A stretch of DNA of 64,000 nucleotides from positions 3,548,501 through 3,612,500 of the forward strand of contig NZ_CP060825.1 of assembly GCF_014489615.1 (NCBI RefSeq), read 5' to 3'. Made by a program: the position numbers and the translations under genes. Numbering within the stretch: the stretch's first letter is position 1; every line of letters starts with the position of its first letter. The stretch is from Streptomyces genisteinicus. Lineage in GTDB: Bacteria > Actinomycetota > Actinomycetes > Streptomycetales > Streptomycetaceae. Below, in pieces: positions 27,885-35,952 of the stretch. Under the pieces are notes generated by a model. That model searched no databases, was not told where the DNA came from, and saw only the letters and a program-made list of their open reading frames with translations.

Positions 27885-28337
27885 ATGAAGGATCTGCAGA
27901 TAAGGGCGGCCGGAGCGGATGATCTCCCGGCGATCGTGGCCATGCTCGCCGACGACCCCCTCGGCGCCCAGCGCGAGTCGCCCGACGACCTGGCTCCGTA
28001 CCTGGCCGCCTTCGAGCGTCTCGCCGGCGACCCTCATCAGCACCAGACCGTCGCCGTCCGGGACGGTCGGGTCGTCGGCACCCTGCAGCTGACCGTGATC
28101 CCCGGACTGTCCCGGCGGGGCGCCACCCGCTCGGTGATCGAGGCGGTCCGAGTGCACAGGGACGAACGAGGCAGCGGACTGGGTACCCAGCTGATCGAGT
28201 GGGCCGTCGAGGAGTCCCGCCGGCTCGGCTGCAGCCTGGTGCAGCTCACCTCCGACGCCCAGCGGTCCGACGCCCACCGCTTCTACGAGCGGCTCGGCTT
28301 CACGCCCTCGCACGTGGGTTTCAAGCGCGCCCTCTGA
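27885..28337 (+). CDS. GNAT acetyltransferase
   Basis: A 150-residue single-domain GNAT. The acetyl-CoA-binding loop reads RDERGSGLGTQLIEWAVEESRRLGC, and the C-terminal HRFYERLGFTPSHVGFK is typical of the fold. Substrate unknown; many such enzymes act on amino acids or drugs. ATG at 27885 with the stop of the MarR gene 10 bp earlier, hence likely an operon. Confidence 0.9.
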   Translation: MKDLQIRAAGADDLPAIVAMLADDPLGAQRESPDDLAPYLAAFERLAGDPHQHQTVAVRDGRVVGTLQLTVIPGLSRRGATRSVIEAVRVHRDERGSGLGTQLIEWAVEESRRLGCSLVQLTSDAQRSDAHRFYERLGFTPSHVGFKRAL

Positions 28338-28368
28338 CGCAGCCGGATCCGCGGCCGGCGCACCCCGG

Positions 28369-28397
28369 AACAGGGCCGGACGGCGTCCGGCCCTGTT
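28369..28397. terminator. terminator overlapping a parS site
   Basis: AACAGGGCCGGAC pairs perfectly with GTCCGGCCCTGTT across a GGC loop, after the MarR-GNAT operon. Its last three bases are the first three of parS at 28395. Confidence 0.85.
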
Positions 28398-28408
28398 TCA
28401 CGTGAAAC
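28395..28408. other. parS centromere site
   Basis: Exact GTTTCACGTGAAAC between the converging GNAT and beta-lactamase-fold genes, sharing bases with the terminator stem to its left. Confidence 0.93.
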
Positions 28409-28419
28409 CCCGCCGGCAC

Positions 28420-29802
28420 TCAGAGTCCGCGCCATCCCGACTCGTCCACCCCGCCCGGCACGGCGTCGCCGGGACCGTACGGTTCACGGGTGAAGACGAA
28501 GGAACCCAGATCCAGATGGCTCACCGAGCCGTCTCCGCGCCGCACGACCGACAGGGTCTCCCCCGCGTAGTACCCGTCCAGACCGGTCCACCGGCCCTCA
28601 CCCGCGGCGACGAAGCGCGAACGCCGTCCGCCGCCCCGGAGCATCTCCAGCTCCACCCCGCCGTCCGCGGCGAGACGCAGACCATAGGCGTAGGTGCCCC
28701 AGTACCAGGGACCGGTCAGCTCCAGCAGGTCCGGGTCCACCGAGGGCAGTGGCCGCCACGGCTGCGGAATCCTGGGCTCGGCGTCCACCACGATGCGCAC
28801 CAGATCGGCGGCCGTGGCGCCCGGGGCGGGCCCGGAGGTGACATTGGTCAGCGCCACCGCCGCCACACCGTCCTCCACGCTCGTCCACAGGGCCGCGAGG
28901 AAGCCCGGGAGCGAGCCCCCGTGGCCGATCAGCGTCTGCCCCCCGCTGCGGATGATCTGCACCCCGAGTCCGTAGGTGCTGATCCAGTCCCCGGTCTCGG
29001 CGGGTACGGAGGGCGTCCGCATCTCCCGTACGGACGCGGCGCGGAGCACCCGGTCGTCTCCCTCGGCGAGGAACCAGGCGAAGCGGCAGAGGTCTTCGAC
29101 GGTCGACCAGAGCTGGCCGGCGGGTGCCATCAGCCCCAGGTCCTCGGAGGGTTCGGGCAGCATCGCATCCGCCCAGGGGTGGACGGCCCAGCCCCCGGCG
29201 TGCGGAGCGCTCGGCCGGGCGGCGGTGCGGGTCAGGCCCAGCGGGTCGAGGATCTCCCGCTGCAGCGCCTCCTCCCACGGCATTCCGCGTACGGCCTCCA
29301 CCAGCGAACCCAGCACGGTGTAGCCCGGGTTGGAGTAGTGGTGGCGGCGCCCCGGCGGATGCATCCGCGCCCCTTCGCCCAGGACGTCCGAGAGCTCGGG
29401 GCGCAGACTCCCCGGCGTGCGCTCCCACCAGGGCGCCGGTGACTCGGCACTCAAACCGGCGCTGTGGCCGAGCAGTTGGGCGATGGTCACCTCACCGGCC
29501 CCGGTCCCGGGCAGATGCTTCTCCAGCGGGTCCCCGAGATCGAGCAGGCCCTCGTCCCGCAGGCGCATCACCAGGACGGCGGTGAAGGTCTTGGTGATCG
29601 ACCCGATGCGGTACTGGGTACCGGGCTCGGGGACGTGGCCCTCGACACAGCTGCGGGCCCCCGTCCACACGATCTCCCCGTCCCTGAGCACGGCGGCCGC
29701 GTAGGACGGGGTCCGGCCCTCCGACTGCGCGACGGCGAGACGGTGGAGCAGGGCACGGCGGGTGCTCGGGAGCAGTTCTTCCGGCGATGGCGATGACGTC
29801 AT
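28420..29802 (-). CDS. serine hydrolase, class C beta-lactamase fold
   Basis: A 460-residue protein of the beta-lactamase/D-alanyl carboxypeptidase superfamily. The catalytic SxxK is SITK at 68-71, the YxN is in HHYSNPGYTVLG, and the C-terminal HGG (HGGSLPGFLAAL) replaces KTG, as in class C and esterase-type members. No signal peptide is obvious, so it is probably cytoplasmic. A C-terminal lipocalin-like extension of about 110 residues follows the catalytic domain. Esterase or peptidase activity is possible; resistance to beta-lactams should not be assumed. Confidence 0.88.
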   Translation of the reverse strand: MTSSPSPEELLPSTRRALLHRLAVAQSEGRTPSYAAAVLRDGEIVWTGARSCVEGHVPEPGTQYRIGSITKTFTAVLVMRLRDEGLLDLGDPLEKHLPGTGAGEVTIAQLLGHSAGLSAESPAPWWERTPGSLRPELSDVLGEGARMHPPGRRHHYSNPGYTVLGSLVEAVRGMPWEEALQREILDPLGLTRTAARPSAPHAGGWAVHPWADAMLPEPSEDLGLMAPAGQLWSTVEDLCRFAWFLAEGDDRVLRAASVREMRTPSVPAETGDWISTYGLGVQIIRSGGQTLIGHGGSLPGFLAALWTSVEDGVAAVALTNVTSGPAPGATAADLVRIVVDAEPRIPQPWRPLPSVDPDLLELTGPWYWGTYAYGLRLAADGGVELEMLRGGGRRSRFVAAGEGRWTGLDGYYAGETLSVVRRGDGSVSHLDLGSFVFTREPYGPGDAVPGGVDESGWRGL

Positions 29803-29977
29803 ACGGCAGGTCTACCTGCGCCCGCCCCGGCACGTCGAACCCTTTACGCCACCCGGCGACACGGCGACGAGGCGGCGCCCAACCGCCGCCCCTGGAGCCA
29901 TCCTTCACCGCGCGCCCCGACGGAACGGCCCGGTGCCGACCCGTCCGCCGACGGCCCGGCACCCCCGGGAGCGGGGC

Positions 29978-31456
29978 TCAGGTCTGAGCCATGTCCACGA
30001 AGCGCGAGTAGTGGCCCTGGAAGGCGACGGTGATCGTGGCCGTCGGGCCGTTTCGGTGCTTGCCGACGATGATGTCCGCCTCGCCCGCGCGCGGCGACTC
30101 CTTCTCGTACGCGTCCTCGCGGTGCAGCAGGATGACCATGTCGGCGTCCTGCTCGATGGATCCGGACTCACGGAGGTCGGACACCATGGGCTTCTTGTCG
30201 GTGCGCTGCTCGGGGCCTCGGTTCAGCTGGGACAGCGCGATAACGGGTACTTCCAGCTCCTTGGCGAGCAGCTTGAGGTTCCGGGACATGTCCGAGACCT
30301 CCTGCTGACGGCTCTCGGCACGCTTGGAGCCACCGGACTGCATCAGCTGCAGATAGTCGATGATCACGAGCTTGATGTCGTTGCGCTGCTTGAGCCGGCG
30401 GCACTTCGCGCGGATCTCCATCATCGACAGGTTCGGGGAGTCGTCGATGTAGAGCGGTGCCGACGACACCTCGGGCATCCTGCGGGCCAGGCGGGTCCAG
30501 TCCTCGTCCGTCATCGTGCCGGAGCGCATGTGGTGCAGCGCGACGCGGGCTTCGGCGGACAGCAGTCGCATGGCGATCTCGTTGCGGCCCATTTCGAGGG
30601 AGAAGATGACGCTCGGCAGGTTGTGCTTGATCGACGCGGCCCGGGCGAAGTCCAGCGCGAGGGTCGACTTGCCCATCGCCGGACGCGCGGCGATGACGAT
30701 CATCTGGCCGGGGTGCAGACCGTTGGTGAGCGAGTCGAAGTCGGTGAATCCGGTGGGGACACCGGTCATCTCCCCGCTGCGCGAGCCGATCGCCTCGATC
30801 TCGTCGAGGGCGCCCTCCATGATGTCGCCGAGCGCCAGGTAGTCCTCGCTGGTGCGCTGCTCGGTCACGGCGTAGATCTCCGCCTGGGCCGAGTTCACGA
30901 TCTCGTCGACGTCGCCGTCGGCGGCGTATCCCATCTGCGTGATCTTGGTGCCGGCCTCGACCAGACGGCGCAGCACGGCCCGCTCGTGGACGATCTCCGC
31001 GTAGTAGGAGGCGTTCGCCGCCGTCGGGACGGACTGCACCAGGGTGTGCAGATACGGGGCGCCGCCGACCCGGGTGATCTCCCCGCGCTTGACCAGTTCC
31101 GCCGCGACCGTGATCGGGTCGGCGGGCTCGCCCTTCGCATAGAGGTCGAGGATCGCCTGGTAGACCGTCTCGTGGGCCGGCCGGTAGAAGTCGTGGCCCT
31201 TGATGATCTCGACGACGTCCGCGATGGCGTCCTTGGAGAGCAGCATGCCGCCGAGGACGGACTGCTCGGCGTCGAGGTCCTGGGGAGGGACGCGTTCGAA
31301 GCCTGGCCCGCTGTCCCAGCCGCCGCCCTCCCTGCCGCGGTCGTGCCGGTCGTCACGGCCGCCGCGGCCGTCGCTGCCGCGGCGCCGGGAGGCGGGGAGG
31401 CGGTCCCCGGGGCTGTCGGCCGCCCACGGATCGTCCAGGGGCTCGGAGATGCTCAC
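29978..31456 (-). CDS. dnaB: replicative DNA helicase DnaB
   Basis: The 5'-3' hexameric helicase of the replisome, 492 residues. An N-terminal DnaB domain (DLDAEQSVLGGML onward) is followed by the RecA-like ATPase: Walker A ARPAMGKST near residues 257-265, Walker B LVIIDYLQLM, and the conserved VIALSQLNRGPEQR and DLRESGSIEQDAD. No intein is present. The start is GTG at 31456 (protein begins MSISEPLDDPW), with GGGAGGAGG nine bases before it; the GTG at 31465 touches that ribosome site and is rejected. A 40-residue charged N-terminal tail is typical of Streptomyces. Confidence 0.97.
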   Translation of the reverse strand: MSISEPLDDPWAADSPGDRLPASRRRGSDGRGGRDDRHDRGREGGGWDSGPGFERVPPQDLDAEQSVLGGMLLSKDAIADVVEIIKGHDFYRPAHETVYQAILDLYAKGEPADPITVAAELVKRGEITRVGGAPYLHTLVQSVPTAANASYYAEIVHERAVLRRLVEAGTKITQMGYAADGDVDEIVNSAQAEIYAVTEQRTSEDYLALGDIMEGALDEIEAIGSRSGEMTGVPTGFTDFDSLTNGLHPGQMIVIAARPAMGKSTLALDFARAASIKHNLPSVIFSLEMGRNEIAMRLLSAEARVALHHMRSGTMTDEDWTRLARRMPEVSSAPLYIDDSPNLSMMEIRAKCRRLKQRNDIKLVIIDYLQLMQSGGSKRAESRQQEVSDMSRNLKLLAKELEVPVIALSQLNRGPEQRTDKKPMVSDLRESGSIEQDADMVILLHREDAYEKESPRAGEADIIVGKHRNGPTATITVAFQGHYSRFVDMAQT

Positions 31457-31605
31457 CCGTGCCACCTCCTCCCGTCCGCTCCGCGGACCTCTGCCGTGGC
31501 ACTCTTTCTACGGCACGACACTGACAAAACCGACTCGTCCGCCCCCGCTGCGGCGCGTCGGGCGACGGTCCACGGTAGGCCCCCGGAAGGCCCCAGCCAA
31601 TCTCG

Positions 31606-31694
31606 TTATCCACAGGCTGTGTGGATGAACGACCAGATGCTGTGGAGAACTCTGCGCAACCTGTGGGCGGATCAGGGGACAGCACTGTGGACAA
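31606..31694. other. cluster of DnaA-box-like 9-mers upstream of dnaB
   Basis: Four sequences fit TTGTCCACA with at most two differences: TTATCCACA (31606-31614, plus strand) and, on the minus strand, TCATCCACA (31620-31628), TTCTCCACA (31641-31649) and TTGTCCACA (31686-31694). Weaker GTGGG-type matches lie on either side. The 425-bp gap between dnaB and the MATE gene holds no gene. Confidence 0.72.
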
Positions 31695-31827
31695 CACCGT
31701 TGATCACCTGACGAACCCACGATGACCTGCACAGATGCCGTCCACCGGCTGTGGGGGAGAAAAACTTTCCCACTCGGCCCAAGATCAGAACGAACGGGCT
31801 CCGAGAGCGTTCGCAGCGCTCGATCTC

Positions 31828-31858
31828 GTAAGGGACACAGTAGGCTTGTGTCTCTTAC
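31828..31858. promoter_or_regulatory. inverted repeat in the MATE gene promoter region
   Basis: GTAAGGGACACA and TGTGTCTCTTAC form near-perfect 12-bp arms (one mismatch) around GTAGGCT, ending 23 bp before the MATE start. Its centre carries a TAGGCT -10-like hexamer, so a repressor bound here would block the promoter. Confidence 0.5.
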
Positions 31859-31881
31859 CTGTGGAAGATTAGATTGAACGT

Positions 31882-33219
31882 ATGACTCAGGCCCCAGCGA
31901 CCGCCCGCGCCCACCGGCGCCGGCACGACCGAGAGATCGTCGCCCTGGCCGTCCCGGCCTTCGGCGCACTCGTCGCCGAGCCCCTCTTCGTGATGGTCGA
32001 CAGCGCCGTCGTCGGACATCTGGGCACCCCGCAGCTCGCGGGTCTCGGGGTCGCCGCGGCCCTGCTGATGACAGCCGTCAGCATCTTCGTCTTCCTCGCC
32101 TACGCCACCACCGCGGCCGTGGCACGCCGCGTCGGCGCCGGTGACCTCCGGGCGGCGATCCGCCAGGGGATGGACGGCATCTGGCTGGCCCTCCTCCTCG
32201 GCCTCGCCGTCGTCGCTGTGACCCTGCCGGCCGCTCCCTGGCTGGTGGACGTCTTCGGCGCCTCGGAGACGGCCGCCCCGCACGCCATCACCTATCTGCG
32301 CATCTCCAGCCTCGGCATCCCCGCCATGCTGATCGTGCTCGCCGCCACCGGCGTGCTGCGCGGCCTCCAGGACACCCGCACGCCGCTCTACGTCGCGGTC
32401 GGAGGGTTCGCCGCCAACGCCGCGCTCAACGTCGGCCTCGTCTACGGTGCCGGGCTCGGCATCGCGGGGTCGGCCTGGGGCACCGTGATCGCCCAGTGCG
32501 GCATGGCCGCCGCCTACCTCTTCGTGGTCATCCGCGGCGCGCGCACCCATGGAGCCCCACTGCGTCCCGACGCGGCGGGCATCCGGGCCAGTGCCCAGGC
32601 CGGCGTCCCCCTGCTGGTGCGCACGCTCTCCCTGCGTGCGGTCCTGCTGATCGCCACCGCCGTGGCCGCCCGCCTGAGCGACACCGACATCGCCGCGCAT
32701 CAGATCGCGCTCTCGCTGTGGAGCCTGCTCGCCTTCGCCCTGGACGCCATCGCCATCGCGGGTCAGGCGATCATCGGACGGTACCTGGGAGCGGGCGACA
32801 CCGAAGGCGCCCGCCAGGTGTGCCGCCGCATGGTGCAGTGGGGCATCGCCGCGGGCTTCGTCCTCGGACTCCTCGTCGTCCTGGCCCGGCCGCTCTTCAT
32901 CCCCCTTTTCTCCGGGGACGAGGCGGTGCACGACACCCTGTTGCCGGCCCTGCTGGTGATCGCCGTCTCCCAGCCGATCGCCGGGGCGGTCTTCGTCCTC
33001 GACGGAGTGCTCATGGGCGCCGGGGACGGCCCCTATCTGGCCTGGGCGATGCTTCTCACTCTGGCGGTCTTCGCGCCCGTCGCCCTGCTGGTACCCGCGT
33101 TCGGCGGCGGCCTCACCGCCCTGTGGTGGGCCATGACGCTGATGATGGCGGTGCGCCTGCTGACCCTCTGGTGGCGTGCGCGGTCGGGCCGGTGGATCGT
33201 GACCGGCGCGACGCGCTGA
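31882..33219 (+). CDS. MATE-family efflux transporter (DinF-like)
   Basis: A 445-residue, 12-helix MATE exporter that would move drugs or metabolites out using Na+ or H+. The N-terminal half starts EIVALAVPAFGALVAEPLFVMVDSAVVGHLG, a DinF-type pattern, and the two six-helix halves are symmetric. ATG at 31882; an inverted repeat lies immediately upstream. It faces rplI, with two parS sites and a terminator in the gap. Confidence 0.92.
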   Translation: MTQAPATARAHRRRHDREIVALAVPAFGALVAEPLFVMVDSAVVGHLGTPQLAGLGVAAALLMTAVSIFVFLAYATTAAVARRVGAGDLRAAIRQGMDGIWLALLLGLAVVAVTLPAAPWLVDVFGASETAAPHAITYLRISSLGIPAMLIVLAATGVLRGLQDTRTPLYVAVGGFAANAALNVGLVYGAGLGIAGSAWGTVIAQCGMAAAYLFVVIRGARTHGAPLRPDAAGIRASAQAGVPLLVRTLSLRAVLLIATAVAARLSDTDIAAHQIALSLWSLLAFALDAIAIAGQAIIGRYLGAGDTEGARQVCRRMVQWGIAAGFVLGLLVVLARPLFIPLFSGDEAVHDTLLPALLVIAVSQPIAGAVFVLDGVLMGAGDGPYLAWAMLLTLAVFAPVALLVPAFGGGLTALWWAMTLMMAVRLLTLWWRARSGRWIVTGATR

Positions 33220-33281
33220 CCCGGGTGCCCGGCGGCCGCCACCGGGTCCGAGCACCCGGCGGGCCCGGGAGAAACGGCGCT

Positions 33282-33295
33282 GTTTCACGTGAAAC
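33282..33295. other. parS centromere site
   Basis: Exact GTTTCACGTGAAAC between the MATE gene and rplI; flanking GC/GC bases extend the palindrome. First of a pair with 14-bp spacing. Confidence 0.93.
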
Positions 33296-33309
33296 AGTGC
33301 ACAGATCCC

Positions 33310-33323
33310 GTTTCACGTGAAAC
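33310..33323. other. parS centromere site
   Basis: Exact GTTTCACGTGAAAC, second of the closely spaced pair between the MATE gene and rplI. Confidence 0.93.
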
Positions 33324-33333
33324 AGGCACATGC

Positions 33334-33367
33334 GAGAGGGCCGCACCCCAGGGGGTGCGGCCCTCTC
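33334..33367. terminator. terminator of the rpsF-rplI operon
   Basis: A perfect 16-bp stem, GAGAGGGCCGCACCCC with GGGGTGCGGCCCTCTC, just beyond the rplI stop. It can also end the converging MATE transcript. Confidence 0.88.
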
Positions 33368-33390
33368 CACTACTCAGTCGAGCGCGCTGC

Positions 33391-33837
33391 TCAGGCGGCG
33401 ACGACCTCGACGCCGAGCTGTGCGGCGACCTCGGGGTGCAGACGCACGGACACCTGGTGCGAGCCCAGGGTCTTGATCGGCGCACCGAGCTCGACACGAC
33501 GCTTGTCGACCTCCGGACCACCGGCGGCCTTGATCGCCGAGGCGATGTCGGCCGGGGTGACGGAACCGAACAGGCGGCCCGCGTCGCCGGAGCGAACGGC
33601 CAGGCGCACCTTCACGGCCTCGAGCTGACCCCGGATGGAGTTCGCCTGCTCGATGGTCGCGATCTCGTGGATCTTGCGGGCGCGGCGGATCTGCGCCACG
33701 TCCTTCTCGCCGCCCTTGGTCCAGCGGATCGCGAAACCACGCGGGACCAGGTAGTTGCGAGCGTAGCCGTCCTTGACGTCGACGACGTCGCCGGCGGCAC
33801 CGAGGCCAGAGACCTCCTGGGTGAGGATGATCTTCAT
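33391..33837 (-). CDS. rplI: 50S ribosomal protein L9
   Basis: A 148-residue protein binding 23S rRNA at the base of the L1 stalk. The N-terminal domain MKIILTQEVSGLGAAGDVVDVKDGYARNYLVPRG is the L9 signature and is joined by a long helix to the C-terminal domain. ATG at 33837; the last gene of the rpsF-ssb-rpsR-rplI operon, 18 bp after rpsR. Confidence 0.98.
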   Translation of the reverse strand: MKIILTQEVSGLGAAGDVVDVKDGYARNYLVPRGFAIRWTKGGEKDVAQIRRARKIHEIATIEQANSIRGQLEAVKVRLAVRSGDAGRLFGSVTPADIASAIKAAGGPEVDKRRVELGAPIKTLGSHQVSVRLHPEVAAQLGVEVVAA

Positions 33838-33855
33838 GTCTAGGTCACCCTTCCC

Positions 33856-34092
33856 TTATCGCGCGGTGGACGTGTAGGGCAGCAGCGCCATCTCACGGCT
33901 GTTCTTGACGGCCGTGGCGACGTCACGCTGGTGCTGCGTGCAGTTGCCGGTCACGCGACGGGCACGGATCTTGCCGCGGTCGGAAATGAACTTCCGCAGC
34001 ATGTTCGTGTCCTTGTAGTCCACGTACGCGGTCTTGTCCTTGCAGAACGCGCAGACCTTCTTCTTAGGCTTGCGCACAGGCGGCTTCGCCAT
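33856..34092 (-). CDS. rpsR: 30S ribosomal protein S18, cysteine-containing type
   Basis: A 78-residue S18, which partners S6 on the 30S platform. The CAFCK pair plus the later cysteine in TGNCTQHQ suggest the zinc-binding (C+) form, of which Streptomyces carries a Cys-free paralogue elsewhere for zinc-poor conditions; that paralogue is known biology, not seen here. Third gene of the S6 operon, 42 bp downstream of ssb. Confidence 0.97.
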   Translation of the reverse strand: MAKPPVRKPKKKVCAFCKDKTAYVDYKDTNMLRKFISDRGKIRARRVTGNCTQHQRDVATAVKNSREMALLPYTSTAR

Positions 34093-34134
34093 GGTGTTTC
34101 TCCTGTGTGATCAAGAAGTGGGGTACGAGCTGCC

Positions 34135-34728
34135 CTAGAAGGGCGGCTCGTCCGAGTAGCCGCCGCCGGAACCGCCGGAGCTTCCGCCCCAGCCGCCCCC
34201 GCCGCCGCCCTGCTGGCCACCGCCGGCCGGCGCGCTGGTGGCCCAGGGGTCGTCGGCGGGTGCACCGCCGCCGCCCTGCTGGCCGCCGCCACCGGGGCCG
34301 CCGCCCCAGTTGCCGCCGCCGCCACCCTGCTGACCGCCGCCGTATCCGCCCTGACCGCCGCGGCCGGTGGTCTTGGTGACCTTGGCCGTGGCGTTCTTCA
34401 GGCTGGGGCCGACTTCCTCGACGTCCAGCTCGAAGACCGTCCGCTTGACGCCCTCGCGGTCGTCGTACGACCGCTGCTTCAGACGGCCCTGCACGACGAC
34501 GCGCATGCCCTTCTGCAGCGACTCGGCGACGTTCTCCGCCGCCTGCCGCCAGACCGAGCAGGTCAGGAACAGGCTCTCGCCGTCCTTCCACTCGTTGGTC
34601 TGCCGGTCGAAGGTGCGGGGAGTGGACGCGACGCGGAACTTCGCGACCGCCGCACCGGACGGGGTGAAGCGCAGCTCGGGGTCGTCGACGAGATTGCCGA
34701 CGACCGTGATGACGGTCTCGCCTGCCAT
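34135..34728 (-). CDS. ssb: single-stranded DNA-binding protein
   Basis: A 197-residue SSB: N-terminal OB-fold (MAGETVITVVGNLVDDPELRF, later WRQAAENVAESLQKGMRVVVQGRL), then a long Gly/Gln-rich disordered linker and the acidic tip DEPPF that recruits repair and replication proteins. The Gly-rich linker is long, as in other Streptomyces. ATG at 34728; between rpsF and rpsR. In S. coelicolor a second SSB is known, and this operon copy is the replication protein. Confidence 0.97.
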   Translation of the reverse strand: MAGETVITVVGNLVDDPELRFTPSGAAVAKFRVASTPRTFDRQTNEWKDGESLFLTCSVWRQAAENVAESLQKGMRVVVQGRLKQRSYDDREGVKRTVFELDVEEVGPSLKNATAKVTKTTGRGGQGGYGGGQQGGGGGNWGGGPGGGGQQGGGGAPADDPWATSAPAGGGQQGGGGGGWGGSSGGSGGGYSDEPPF

Positions 34729-34801
34729 GGGTGAACCTCTCGGCGGGATTGCTTCTGGCTGCTTGCTGCTACTCGAACCCGATGACCTCTGAGCTAGGTG
34801 C

Positions 34802-35092
34802 TCAGTGGGTCTCGGGACGGAGGACCTTGGTCCGGAGGACCGACTCGTTCAGGTTCATCTGGCGGTCGAGCTCCTTGACGACCGCAGGCTCGGCCTGCAG
34901 GTCGATGACCGAGTAGATGCCCTCGGGCTTCTTCTTGATCTCGTAAGCGAGACGACGACGGCCCCAGGTGTCGACCTTCTCCACCTTTCCGTTGCCCTCA
35001 CGGACGACGGAGAGGAAGTTCTCGATCAGCGGGGAGACAGCGCGCTCCTCGAGATCGGGGTCGAGGATGACCATCACCTCGTAGTGACGCAT
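34802..35092 (-). CDS. rpsF: 30S ribosomal protein S6
   Basis: A 96-residue S6, the S18 partner on the 30S platform. It starts MRHYEVMVILDPDLEERAV and ends in RTKVLRPETH. The start ATG at 35092 lies behind the very strong AAAGGAGGTGG ribosome site. First gene of the rpsF-ssb-rpsR-rplI operon; a longer frame reaching back to 35923 is non-coding. About 270 bp precede it, up to the divergent small membrane-protein gene. Confidence 0.98.
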   Translation of the reverse strand: MRHYEVMVILDPDLEERAVSPLIENFLSVVREGNGKVEKVDTWGRRRLAYEIKKKPEGIYSVIDLQAEPAVVKELDRQMNLNESVLRTKVLRPETH

Positions 35093-35362
35093 GTGGAACC
35101 CACCTCCTTTGGACTCAGCGGCCACGGTCGTTCCGTGGCAGGAGGGTCGTGATGCGTGCGCAACGGTATCCGCGGCCACCGACAATCCCCGCGGATTGCG
35201 GTCGATCGTCGTCTGGCCAGGGCAGACACCGGTGCAGACCGTACAGCGTACCCGCAGACCGGCTTCCGGTTGAAATCCGGTCCCAGTTGGACGCAATCTG
35301 TACACATCGGGTGCGCGCGGCGCTACGATGCGCCGCCTTCCGGCACAGGCAGGAGGTGCCTC

Positions 35363-35680
35363 ATGGCACACACAATGCGACGACAGGCCGCCCCCGCCGG
35401 GCTTCTCTCCACCGACGGCAAGCCACATCCGCTCCAGGACTCCCTGATGGCGGCGACCCTGGTGCTCGGCGCCGTCGCCTTCATCACAGCGATGTTCCAC
35501 AACCTCCACCTGCTCAGCTCGTGGGCGGGCCTCATCGGCATCGGCACCGGTGCGTACGGCCAGTTCATCTCGGCGACCACCAGGGAGCGCTTCCTGCTGA
35601 TCCTGGGACTCGGCGCGTCGGCGGTCGGCTTCTATCTCGGCATGGCGCACGGCGGTCTGTTCGGCGGCGTCCTCGGCTGA
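35363..35680 (+). CDS. small hydrophobic membrane protein
   Basis: A 105-residue protein, family not recognised. After a basic N-terminus it has three hydrophobic segments: LMAATLVLGAVAFITAMF, SWAGLIGIGTGAYGQFIS and LLILGLGASAVGFYLGMAHGG. ATG at 35363 with GGAGGT six bases upstream gives a good start; extension to 35156 is not credible. It is divergent from rpsF. Actinobacterial relatives with this topology are uncharacterised. Confidence 0.8.
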   Translation: MAHTMRRQAAPAGLLSTDGKPHPLQDSLMAATLVLGAVAFITAMFHNLHLLSSWAGLIGIGTGAYGQFISATTRERFLLILGLGASAVGFYLGMAHGGLFGGVLG

Positions 35681-35695
35681 CGGACGCCCGCGGCG

Positions 35696-35724
35696 CGGTG
35701 CCGTCCGCGCGGCGGACGGCACCG
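35696..35724. terminator. hairpin after the small membrane-protein gene
   Basis: CGGTGCCGTCCGC pairs perfectly with GCGGACGGCACCG around a GCG loop. Confidence 0.8.
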
Positions 35725-35952
35725 TCCGCCGCGCCCGCCGGGTCCCGCGGACCGACGGGTCCCCACGGACGGCGCATCGGGGGCGGACCTCGGCGAACGG
35801 CGCGGCGGGGCCCTGTCCGGCCGCTTCCGCCCCCGGGCGCCGGACGGCTCCTGCGCACAACCATTCGGGGCGCTTCCCGGGCGCAGTAGGCTTCGGCGCG
35901 AGAGCCGGAGCCCCTGAACCCATGGGGACACACCTGCCGAGGAGCGCCCCGC

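Noticed and set aside
28420..29802. Beta-lactamase-fold hydrolase as an antibiotic-resistance gene
   Set aside because: No signal peptide, and the HGG in place of KTG with a lipocalin-like tail fits esterase/peptidase relatives; resistance cannot be inferred.
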